From positions 295,411-359,410 of the forward strand of contig NZ_QUSW01000007.1 of assembly GCF_003852895.1 (NCBI RefSeq): a stretch of 64,000 nt of DNA, read 5' to 3'. How positions within the stretch are numbered: position 1 is the stretch's first letter; every line of letters starts with the position of its first letter. A program made the position numbers and the translations under genes. The DNA comes from Rhizobacter terrae (GTDB lineage Bacteria; Pseudomonadota; Gammaproteobacteria; Burkholderiales; Burkholderiaceae_C). Below, in pieces: positions 16,167 through 24,692 of the stretch. Below the pieces are notes generated by a model. That model was not told the origin of the DNA, made no database searches, and worked only from the letters and a program-made list of their open reading frames with translations.

Positions 16167-17969
16167 TCAGGCCGGCGTCACCTTGGTCCCGCAATGGGCG
16201 CAGAACCTGGCGCCCGGCAGCAAGGCCTTGCCGCACTCGGTGCAGTGCAGGCCCGGCATCGCCTGGTCGAAGTCGGCGATCGACGGCGGCTCCACCGATG
16301 ACAGGGCCGCTGCCGTGCGAGTTGCCTGCTCGATCTGCGCCGCGCTTCGGCCATCTTCCAGCCCGCGCTCGCCTGCATTGAGCGCGGCGATGCGGGCCTG
16401 GTCCTCCATCGAGCCGGGCGCGACCAGGCTGCTCTGGCTGCGGCCGAAGTTCATCAGGTGCAGTGCCAGCGCCTTGGCTTCCTTTTCGGTGGAGAACATC
16501 GCGGTGACCTGCCGCATTGCATCCTTGCCGAACACCACGGACTCGATGCGGGCGCGCCACACGCGCAGCGTCATCGACTCGGTGCGCACCACGTCGTTCT
16601 CGGTCTGCATGCGGCTCGTGAGCTGGTTGCCGGTGCCGATGCGCGAGGTCTGGTAGTTGCCGATCATCTCCACCCACACCAGCACCGACTCGAAGTTGAA
16701 GCGGCCCCACAGCCGCGCCGACTGCCTCAGGCAGAAGGCGGCGACGAAGCCGAGGATGATCGAACTGCCGAACAGCGAGAAGCGGTTGTCGCGCCAGGCG
16801 GCCAGCGCGTCGAAGTGCCGCACGAAGTACAGCGACAGGCCGGTGGCCACCATGATCAGTGCCAGCGCGTAGAGGTCCAGCAACAGCAGCCAGCGGTGCC
16901 GCTTGTCCGACAGCGCTGCAGCCAGCGTGGGTGCCTGCGTGCCAGTCACGGGCAGAGGCTGCGTCTCCTCGAACAATTCGCCGGCGAAGCTGCCGCTGGG
17001 CGTTCCCGCTGGCGTCTGCGGGTCGATGCGCGCGTAGCGGCGGTTGGGGATGCGCTCGGTCCACTCCGATTGCAGCTTGCGGTCCAGCTCGTCCATCAGC
17101 GTGGCCGGCGGACCGTTCATCGACAGGCGTGCCGTCTCGACGCTGGTGCGCGTCTGCGGCGAGCTGTCCACCTGCGCGAGCACGGCGATCATCGCCAAAC
17201 CGCAGGCGGCGAGCGCGGTGCCCAGCATGACGAAGGTCTGCACGTTCAGCGAGAAGCCGCCCAGCGGCGGCAACATGCGTGCCACGAGGCCGATGACCAC
17301 CGGGCCCACGATGGCCACCGCGACCAGCCCGATGAGCGAGGCGGTCGACAGCCGGGCGCGGTGGTCGCTGAGCACCGGCTTGACGAGGAAGAACACGCCG
17401 AAGCCGAAGTACAGGATGCCGATCCACGGCCGCGTGGTCTCATTGCCGAACACCGCCCACGAGAACAGGAAGCTGATGAAGGTCGCCCCGATGGCCGCGA
17501 GGTTGAAGATGGCACGGCGTGCCGTGTACTGCACCTCGGCCGGTGCGGTAATGAGCGTGGGCATCCAGTGGTAGAGCACGCCTTCGATCGCACCTTGCGG
17601 CTCAGGGTAGGTGAGGCCGCCCTGCCGCAGCAGTTCCTTCACCACATCGGCGGCCTGGGAACCGCCCACTGCACCGACAGGGATCTCCGGCGCCAGCGAC
17701 AAGGGGCGGCCGCGTCCGAAGAAGAAGCGAAGCCGCCGGGCTGCGGTGGCGGCTGCCGCAAAGCCGGCGGCCAGCATCATCACGCCGGCCAGCAGCGGGG
17801 CGAACGCGAAGCGCACGCCGTCTTCCTGCATTGCACCGCGCGCCCAGGCGAAGGCGGTGATGCCCGCGACGATGAGCAGCGCGCTGCACAGCCACAGCAC
17901 GCGGTTCTGAAGACGGTACGGATTGGGCAGCTCCAGCCGGTTTGATTCGGAGCTGTAGTCGTAGCTCAT
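16167..17969 (-). CDS. Uncharacterised polytopic membrane protein with C-terminal zinc ribbon
   Basis: A 600-aa protein from ATG 17969, which follows a near-perfect GGAGGAG site. Predicted membrane segments lie at about 23-43, 56-76, 153-174, 182-200, 210-231, 243-265, 340-363 and 379-395. A soluble loop separates segments six and seven, and a cytosolic tail of about 200 residues ends in a treble-clef-type zinc ribbon C576-x2-C579-x10-C590-x2-C593. I do not recognise a named family. The isolated gene lies convergent to rocD and downstream of a repeat-rich intergenic region. Confidence 0.85.
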   Translation of the reverse strand: MSYDYSSESNRLELPNPYRLQNRVLWLCSALLIVAGITAFAWARGAMQEDGVRFAFAPLLAGVMMLAAGFAAAATAARRLRFFFGRGRPLSLAPEIPVGAVGGSQAADVVKELLRQGGLTYPEPQGAIEGVLYHWMPTLITAPAEVQYTARRAIFNLAAIGATFISFLFSWAVFGNETTRPWIGILYFGFGVFFLVKPVLSDHRARLSTASLIGLVAVAIVGPVVIGLVARMLPPLGGFSLNVQTFVMLGTALAACGLAMIAVLAQVDSSPQTRTSVETARLSMNGPPATLMDELDRKLQSEWTERIPNRRYARIDPQTPAGTPSGSFAGELFEETQPLPVTGTQAPTLAAALSDKRHRWLLLLDLYALALIMVATGLSLYFVRHFDALAAWRDNRFSLFGSSIILGFVAAFCLRQSARLWGRFNFESVLVWVEMIGNYQTSRIGTGNQLTSRMQTENDVVRTESMTLRVWRARIESVVFGKDAMRQVTAMFSTEKEAKALALHLMNFGRSQSSLVAPGSMEDQARIAALNAGERGLEDGRSAAQIEQATRTAAALSSVEPPSIADFDQAMPGLHCTECGKALLPGARFCAHCGTKVTPA

Positions 17970-18040
17970 GGGACTCCTCCCCCGGCGCGCGCCGATGTAC
18001 TTGAAGCGGCGCAGTTTATAGGGCCCCCAGTCGCTGCGCT

Positions 18041-18113
18041 CCTGCCCCAGGGGCAACGCGGGGCCCCTTCGTGGCCCTTGGGCGCCGCCTGGCGGACCGG
18101 CGAAGCCGGATCC
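18041..18113. repeat. GC-rich palindromic repeat cluster (REP-like)
   Basis: Between the zinc-ribbon membrane gene and the pcaF 3' end lie TGCCCC-A-GGGGCA (18043-18055), a GGGCCCC/GGCCC stem region, and CCGGC-GAA-GCCGG (18097-18109) extended by GGA...TCC. The series of nested GC palindromes resembles interspersed REP elements of Burkholderiales intergenic regions and may act as a transcription or mRNA end. Copy number elsewhere is not known. Confidence 0.5.
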
Positions 18114-18139
18114 GCGGGCGTGGCTTGAGGGGCGCTTCG

Positions 18140-19342
<1,203 letters not shown>

Positions 19343-19343
19343 C

Positions 19344-19991
19344 TCAGTGTGTCTCCGGTGCGAGAAGCGGAACGCCGGTCAGGCGCTGCAGCTCGTCAAA
19401 GGACAAGCCGTCCACAGTCTCCACCACCTGCAATCCCCGCGCTGTCACGTCGATCACAGCCAGGTCGGTGTAGATGCGGCTGACGCAGGCGATGCCGGTG
19501 AGCGGGTAGCTGCAGCGCTCGACGATCTTGCTCTCGCCGCTCTTGGTGAGGTGGTCCATCATCACCAGCGTCTTCTTCGCGCCGATGGCGAGGTCCATCG
19601 CGCCGCCGACGGCGGGAATCGCATCGGCGCCGCCGGTGTGCCAGTTGGCCAGGTCGCCGCTTGACGACACCTGGAACGCCCCCAGCACGCAGATGTCCAG
19701 GTGACCGCCGCGCATCATGGCGAAGCTGTCGGCGTGGTGGAAGTAGGCGCCGCCGGCCAGCAGGGTGACCGGCTGCTTGCCGGCGTTGATGAGGTCATAG
19801 TCCTCTTCACCCGCCGCAGGCGCCGGGCCCATGCCCAGCAGGCCGTTCTCGGAATGCAGTAACACCTCGCGGTCACGCGGCAGGTGGTTGGCCACCAGCG
19901 TGGGCAAGCCGATGCCGAGGTTCACATAGGCGCCTTCGGGGATGTCGCGCGCCACGCGGGCCGCCATCTGGTCGCGGGTCAGCTTGTTCAT
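19344..19991 (-). CDS. pcaJ: 3-oxoadipate CoA-transferase subunit B
   Basis: A 215-aa class I CoA-transferase beta subunit. The catalytic glutamate is E48 in HSENGLLG. The rest (YVNLGIGLPTLVANHL, GGAMDLAIGAKKTLVMMDH) matches PcaJ/ScoB proteins. With PcaI it moves CoA from succinyl-CoA to 3-oxoadipate. It follows pcaI by 37 bp and precedes pcaF by one base, which favours the 3-oxoadipate assignment over acetoacetate. Confidence 0.92.
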   Translation of the reverse strand: MNKLTRDQMAARVARDIPEGAYVNLGIGLPTLVANHLPRDREVLLHSENGLLGMGPAPAAGEEDYDLINAGKQPVTLLAGGAYFHHADSFAMMRGGHLDICVLGAFQVSSSGDLANWHTGGADAIPAVGGAMDLAIGAKKTLVMMDHLTKSGESKIVERCSYPLTGIACVSRIYTDLAVIDVTARGLQVVETVDGLSFDELQRLTGVPLLAPETH

Positions 19992-20028
19992 GGGGCCGGG
20001 GCCTGGTTGGATGAGCGATGCATGGGTA

Positions 20029-20730
20029 TCAGGCCGCCTGCTTGAAGCCGGCGGGTCCGGTGGCAGTGCGGGCCACCTGCACCACGCGGTGCACGAAGAT
20101 GCCCGGGGTGACGATGTGTTCAGGGTCCAGCGCGCCGAGATCGACCACTTCGTGAACCGAGGCCACCGTGCACCGGGCCGCCATGGCCATCACCGGCCCG
20201 AAGTTGCGCGCCGTCTTGCGGTAGACGAGGTTGCCCCAGCGGTCGCCGGTCTCGGCCTTGATGAGGGCCACGTCCGCGTGGATGGGCGACTCGAAGACAT
20301 ACATGCGCCCGCCGATCTCGCGGGTTTCCTTGCCCTTGGCGAGGTCCGTCCCGTAGGCGGTGGGGGTGAAAAAGCCGCCGATGCCCGCACCCGCCGCGCG
20401 GATGCGCTCGGCGAGGTTGCCTTGTGGCACGAGTTCCAGCTCGATCTTGCCGGCACGGTACAGCCCGTCGAACACATGCGAATCGACCTGCCGCGGAAAG
20501 CTGCAGATGATCTTGCGCACCCGCCCCGTCGCCAGCAGCGCGGCCAGGCCGGTGTCGCCGTTGCCCGCGTTGTTGTTCACGATGGTGAGGTCGCGCGCGC
20601 CCTGGGCGATGAGCCCGTCGATCAGCTCCGCGGGCTGCCCGGCGCCACCGAAGCCGCCGATCATCACGGTGGCGCCGTCGCGGATGTCCGCGAGTGCAGC
20701 GGCCACGCTGTCCACGACCTTGTTGATCAT
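20029..20730 (-). CDS. pcaI: 3-oxoadipate CoA-transferase subunit A
   Basis: A 233-aa class I CoA-transferase alpha subunit from ATG 20730 (AGGAC upstream); an extra 15 in-frame residues to 20775 would cover the operator and are unlikely. It has GATVMIGGFGGAGQPAELI and the ENPxxxG-equivalent region GGFFTPTAYGTDLAKGKE. First gene of pcaIJF. Upstream is a three-half-site GTTC/GAAC element typical in layout of PcaU/PcaR operators. Confidence 0.92.
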   Translation of the reverse strand: MINKVVDSVAAALADIRDGATVMIGGFGGAGQPAELIDGLIAQGARDLTIVNNNAGNGDTGLAALLATGRVRKIICSFPRQVDSHVFDGLYRAGKIELELVPQGNLAERIRAAGAGIGGFFTPTAYGTDLAKGKETREIGGRMYVFESPIHADVALIKAETGDRWGNLVYRKTARNFGPVMAMAARCTVASVHEVVDLGALDPEHIVTPGIFVHRVVQVARTATGPAGFKQAA

Positions 20731-20758
20731 CGGTGTCGTCCTGAAAAGTTCTTTATAA

Positions 20759-20781
20759 GAACATATGTTCGTCAAAGGAAC
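20759..20781 (-). promoter_or_regulatory. Candidate PcaR operator at pcaI
   Basis: GAACATATGTTC (20759-20770) is a perfect 12-bp palindrome, and GTTCGTCAAAGGAAC (20767-20781) adds a further inverted half-site, so GTTC-type half-sites occur three times in alternating orientation. TTGACG and TATAAA on the minus strand overlap them. PcaU and PobR of Acinetobacter bind three repeated half-sites, a similar layout. Confidence 0.5.
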
Positions 20782-20887
20782 ACTTTAGAGGATTGGGGCG
20801 CGAAAGGGAAGTGTCGTCCTCACAACGCCAGGGTGGAAGCGCGACTTCGGAAATATGCACGTGCGACGCCTCGCCTAGGATTCGCCG

Positions 20888-21532
20888 ATGTCCGCGCTGG
20901 CCCCGTCTCCGCTGCTGTCGCGCCGCACCCGCTGGCCGGTGCCGGTGACCCTGGCCGTGCTCATGCACCTGACGGCGGTCGTGCTGCTGTGGTCGGCCTG
21001 GCGGGCGACGAACGATTCGCAGCCCGCGTTCGCTCCGATGATCGTTCGTTGGCTGACAGCGCCGGTCGTTCACGAGGAAGACGCAACCAGGCCACCGCCC
21101 GCAGAGCCCCGGCGTGCCGAGCCGCCTGCCTCCTTCAAGGCGCGCAGCACTTCGCAGGCCGCGACGAGCAGGCTTGCGTCGACCACGGCGCCTCAGCCAC
21201 AGGCACCCGCGGACGTGAGCGGCACAGTTCCCGCGACCACCGCACCTGCCGGCCAGCCGCTGAACCTCGATCCCGACACCATTGCCCGCGCCGCGAAGGA
21301 CGTGGTGCACAACCCCTCGCTTTCGCGCCGCTCGGACGACATCGTGGGCAAGACCGAACCGCCCACGAAGCAGGAAGTGCTGGCCGCCCGCGTGGCCCAG
21401 TCGGCCAAGAAGGACTGCCTCAAGGGCGACTACGAAGGCAAGAACGACGGCAGCTACAAGCCGCGCCTGGGCGGCCTGTTCGAGATCCCCTTCCTCGTGG
21501 CCGATGCCGTCACCGGCAAGTGCAGGAACTGA
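20888..21532 (+). CDS. Uncharacterised membrane-anchored Pro-rich protein
   Basis: A 214-aa protein with a basic N-terminus and one hydrophobic segment at about 17-38, then a long Ala/Pro/Thr-rich linker (about 55-125) and a small C-terminal region (KKDCLKGDYEGKNDGSYKP) with two cysteines. The layout (anchor, Pro-rich spacer, periplasmic tip) is TonB-like, but no TonB C-terminal motif is seen. Function unknown. Divergent from pcaI. Confidence 0.7.
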   Translation: MSALAPSPLLSRRTRWPVPVTLAVLMHLTAVVLLWSAWRATNDSQPAFAPMIVRWLTAPVVHEEDATRPPPAEPRRAEPPASFKARSTSQAATSRLASTTAPQPQAPADVSGTVPATTAPAGQPLNLDPDTIARAAKDVVHNPSLSRRSDDIVGKTEPPTKQEVLAARVAQSAKKDCLKGDYEGKNDGSYKPRLGGLFEIPFLVADAVTGKCRN

Positions 21533-21541
21533 GCACCGGTC

Positions 21542-21567
21542 AAAAAAACGCCGGGACAAGCCCGGCG
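21542..21567 (-). terminator. Intrinsic terminator for the saccharopine-dehydrogenase-type gene
   Basis: On the minus strand the stem CGCCGGG-CTTGT-CCCGGCG (21549-21567) is followed by seven Ts (21548-21542). It lies about 30 bp after the stop of the minus-strand gene at 21598 and also closes off the convergent plus-strand gene. Confidence 0.85.
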
Positions 21568-21597
21568 ATTGCAAGAGACAGACTCAACCAACCCGAT

Positions 21598-22716
21598 TCA
21601 AGCCGCCTTCGACAGCTCTTCCATCGCATAGAACCGCCCGAAGCGGTTCCCGAGGAACTTCGCCAGCGGCACGTCTTCCTGGCGCACGAAGCCCGACTGC
21701 GGCAGCTCGCCCTGGGCCAGCAGGTCCACCATCGCGCACAGGCTGCCGGCGGTGGTGATCTGGATGGCGCTGCGCATCTTGCCGGCCACCACGTGGCTGT
21801 AGATCTTGCGGGCGTAGGTGTCCTGCACCAGGCGGCCGTCCTTCATGCCGGACACCGTCACGAACACGATCACCACGTCCTGCATGGTCGTCGGCACCGC
21901 CTGCTCCAGGATGTCCTTGAGCACGTCGCGGCGGTCCTTCAGGCGCAGGTCCTGCAGCAGCGCCTTCATGATCGCGGCATGGCCCGGGTAGCGGATGGTG
22001 CGGTAGTTCAGCGTGCGGACCTTGCCCTTGAGCGTCTCGCACAGCGTGCCCAGGCCGCCGGAGGTGTTGAAGGCTTCGTACAGCACGCCGTCCAGCGAGA
22101 ACTCCTCGCGCTCTTCCAGCGCCGGCACCGTGCGCAGCTGGCCGTCGACGATGGCCTCGCAGGGCTCGCAGTACTCGTTGATGACGCCCTCGGTGCTCCA
22201 GGTCAGGTTGTAGTTCAGCGCGTTGCTCGGGTAGGCGGGCAGGGCGCCCACGCGCATGCGCACGGAGTCCAGCGAGTCGAACTGGCGGGCCAGGTCGGCG
22301 GCCACGATGGAGATGAAGCCCGGCGCCAGGCCGCACTGGGGGATGAAGGCAGTCTTGGATCCCTCGGACAGTTCCATCACGCGCTTGGTGCTGGCCACGT
22401 CCTCGGTGAGGTCCAGGTAGTGCACGCCCAGTTCGCGGGCGGCTTCGGCGACCTTGACGGTCAGGTGGTACGGGGCGGCGCTGAGGACGGCGAAGCAGCC
22501 CTTCATCGCATCGCGCAAGGCCTTCGCGTCCGTGACGTCCAGGCACAGCGTCTTCAGGCGGGGCGACTTCTTGCTGTCCGACTCGATCTCGGCCAGTTGC
22601 TCCTTGGAGCGGTCGGCCACCGTGACGCGGTAGCCGGAGTCTTCCGGGGTTTGAACCAGCAGATCAGCCACCACCGAACCGATCTTGCCGCCGCCAATGA
22701 CGAGGATGTCCTTCAT
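21598..22716 (-). CDS. Saccharopine dehydrogenase-family oxidoreductase
   Basis: A 372-aa NAD(P)-dependent enzyme from ATG 22716 with GGAGG upstream. The Rossmann motif ILVIGGGKIGSVVADLL is at residues 4-20. The central region carries DLTEDVASTKRVMELSEG and GLAPGFISIVAADLA, typical of saccharopine reductase and lysine 6-dehydrogenase relatives. A role in lysine or related amino acid catabolism is likely. The divergent Lrp protein (22864) probably controls it through the palindrome at 22835-22851, and an intrinsic terminator follows it. Confidence 0.88.
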   Translation of the reverse strand: MKDILVIGGGKIGSVVADLLVQTPEDSGYRVTVADRSKEQLAEIESDSKKSPRLKTLCLDVTDAKALRDAMKGCFAVLSAAPYHLTVKVAEAARELGVHYLDLTEDVASTKRVMELSEGSKTAFIPQCGLAPGFISIVAADLARQFDSLDSVRMRVGALPAYPSNALNYNLTWSTEGVINEYCEPCEAIVDGQLRTVPALEEREEFSLDGVLYEAFNTSGGLGTLCETLKGKVRTLNYRTIRYPGHAAIMKALLQDLRLKDRRDVLKDILEQAVPTTMQDVVIVFVTVSGMKDGRLVQDTYARKIYSHVVAGKMRSAIQITTAGSLCAMVDLLAQGELPQSGFVRQEDVPLAKFLGNRFGRFYAMEELSKAA

Positions 22717-22812
22717 GTCCGCCTCCAAGGGAATGTGTGTCAAAACTGGGGGCAATTCTCGTGCCGCTCTGTGCAAAACGCAGCTAGGCGATCGACGGTA
22801 TGGCGGCCATAA

Positions 22813-22851
22813 TTCGGCGAAACGAAGCCAAAAGTTCGTCGAATCGACGAA
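22813..22851. promoter_or_regulatory. Operator palindromes between the divergent dehydrogenase and lrp genes
   Basis: TTCGTCGA-A-TCGACGAA (22835-22851) is a perfect 17-bp dyad and TTCG-G-CGAA (22813-22821) a shorter related one; their centres are 26 bp apart. They sit between the divergent dehydrogenase gene and the lrp gene and start 13 bp before the lrp ATG. Lrp-type local regulators commonly bind such phased sites. Confidence 0.6.
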
Positions 22852-22863
22852 ACAGCCCGCACG

Positions 22864-23304
22864 ATGTCCAAAGTCCTCCTCGACGCCACCGACCGCGAGC
22901 TCATCGCCTTGCTGCGCGAGAACGCCCGCGCCTCCACCGCCGAGCTGGCGCGGCGGCTCAAGCTGTCGCGCACCACGGTGCAAAGCCGCATCGAGCGCCT
23001 GGAGCGCCAGCGCGTCATCGCCGGCTACACCATCACCGTGCCTGACGAAATCGAGGCCTCCCTGGTGCGGGCCCACGTGATGATCACCCTCGTGCCCAAG
23101 CAAAGCGGCGCCATCGAGACCGCCCTGCGCAAGATCCCGGAAGTGCGGGTGCTGCACTCGGTCAGCGGGCCTTTCGACCTCATCGCCATCGCGGCGGCCG
23201 CCTCCATTGGCGAGCTCGACGAACTCATCGACCGCATTGGCGCGCTCGACGGCGTGGAGCGCACCACCTCCGCAATCGTGCTTTCCACACGAATCGAGCG
23301 ATAA
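22864..23304 (+). CDS. Lrp/AsnC-family regulator of the adjacent dehydrogenase
   Basis: A 146-aa protein. Helix-turn-helix at about 20-55 (ASTAELARRLKLSRTTVQSRIERLERQRVI) and an RAM domain with VLHSVSGPFDLIAIAAA. The length and layout are those of a local Lrp/AsnC regulator. Divergent from the saccharopine-dehydrogenase-type gene with a 147-bp gap that holds paired palindromes, so it very likely controls that gene and itself. Confidence 0.92.
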   Translation: MSKVLLDATDRELIALLRENARASTAELARRLKLSRTTVQSRIERLERQRVIAGYTITVPDEIEASLVRAHVMITLVPKQSGAIETALRKIPEVRVLHSVSGPFDLIAIAAAASIGELDELIDRIGALDGVERTTSAIVLSTRIER

Positions 23305-23411
23305 ATCAGGGTCCACCCTGTCTGGTCGGCGGACAAGCCTCAAGCTTCAGTAACACCTGCCGACAACCCTTGCAGGCCGCCCGCGCCCATCGCGCGCGTG
23401 CGCCGAGGGAC

Positions 23412-24692
23412 ATGAAAAACGCCGGATCCACCGTTCAGATCGAGGTCGACGCACTCCAGGTTGGGATGTTCATCCATCTCGACATGGGCTGGATGTCGCA
23501 CCCGTTCCCACTCAGCAGCTTCCGCATCGCGTCGGAACAGCAGATCGCGACCATCCGCAAGCTGGGCGTGAAGAAGCTGCGATGGAGTCCCGAGCAAAGC
23601 GTGCTGGCGCAGGCCGAGGACGAGGCCCAGGCTGCCGCTGCCGCGCAGGCCCAGCAGTCCACCCAGGACGAATCCCCCGAACAGCGTGCCGAGCGCGAAC
23701 GGCGCGCTGCCACGGCCCGCGAGCGTGCCGCGCTGGCGGTGTGCGAGCGGCAGTTCACCGAAGCCACGCACGAGACCCGGGTGCTGACCGACCTTGTCGC
23801 CAGCCAGCCGCACGAGGCCCGCGACCGCGCCACGGCGCTGACCCAGGCCTTCGCGCAGAAGATGATGGGCGACGGCGAAGTCTGCATCCGCCTGCTCACC
23901 GAGGCCGCCGGCGACCGCGCCTGCGCGCACGCGGTGAACGTGACGCTGATCTCCATGCTCATGGGCCGGACCTTCGGCCTGTCTGAATCCGAGATGCTGG
24001 ACCTGGGCGTGGGTGCGCTGCTGCACGACATGGGCAAGCTGGACCTGCCCCCGCGCGTGCGCCACCGCGAAGACCACTTCACCCCGAGCGAAGCCAAGTT
24101 CTACGAAGAGCATGTGACGCACGGCGTGTCGCATGCCCTCAAGATGGGCCTCACGCCCGGCGCGACGCTGGTGATTGCGCAGCACCACGAGCATGCCGAC
24201 GGCAGCGGTTTCCCGCTCAAGCTCGGACACGAACGCATGACGCCAGCGTCGTGCATCGTCGCGCTGGTGAACCGCTACGACAACCTGTGCAATCCGCACG
24301 CCGCCTCCAAGGCGCTCACGCCGCACGAGGCCTTGTCGCTGCTGTTCGCGCAGGGCAAGAACAAGTACGACACCGCCATCCTCAGCGCCTTCATCAAGAT
24401 GATGGGCGTATACCCGCCGGGCTCCATCGTGCAGCTCACCGACGACCGCTACGGCATGGTGGTGAGCGTGAACGCCTCGCGCCCGCTCAAGCCGCGGGTG
24501 TGCGTGTTCGATGCGAACCTGCCCGAAGCCGAGGCGCCGGTCATCGACCTGGAACAGACCCCCAAGCTGGGCATCCGCCGCAGCATCCGCCCCGCGGCCT
24601 TGCCGGCCGATGCGGCGGGCAACCTGTCGCCGCGCCTGCGCGTGGCTTATTTCTTCGAAGCCGACAGAGAACAAGAGGACGCGACTGCATGA
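23412..24692 (+). CDS. HD-GYP domain phosphodiesterase with N-terminal DUF3391
   Basis: A 426-aa protein from ATG 23412 (GAGGG upstream). Residues about 8-60 form DUF3391 (VGMFIHLDMGWMSHPFPLSSF), then an Ala/Gln/Glu-rich coiled linker, then an HD-GYP domain. The metal-binding residues are intact: H205-D206 (LLHDMGK) and H258-H259-E260. The name motif reads GFP (266-268) in place of GYP, a conservative change. It should hydrolyse cyclic di-GMP. Its stop overlaps the GGDEF-EAL start as ATGA (24689-24692). First gene of the eight-gene signalling cluster. Confidence 0.92.
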   Translation: MKNAGSTVQIEVDALQVGMFIHLDMGWMSHPFPLSSFRIASEQQIATIRKLGVKKLRWSPEQSVLAQAEDEAQAAAAAQAQQSTQDESPEQRAERERRAATARERAALAVCERQFTEATHETRVLTDLVASQPHEARDRATALTQAFAQKMMGDGEVCIRLLTEAAGDRACAHAVNVTLISMLMGRTFGLSESEMLDLGVGALLHDMGKLDLPPRVRHREDHFTPSEAKFYEEHVTHGVSHALKMGLTPGATLVIAQHHEHADGSGFPLKLGHERMTPASCIVALVNRYDNLCNPHAASKALTPHEALSLLFAQGKNKYDTAILSAFIKMMGVYPPGSIVQLTDDRYGMVVSVNASRPLKPRVCVFDANLPEAEAPVIDLEQTPKLGIRRSIRPAALPADAAGNLSPRLRVAYFFEADREQEDATA

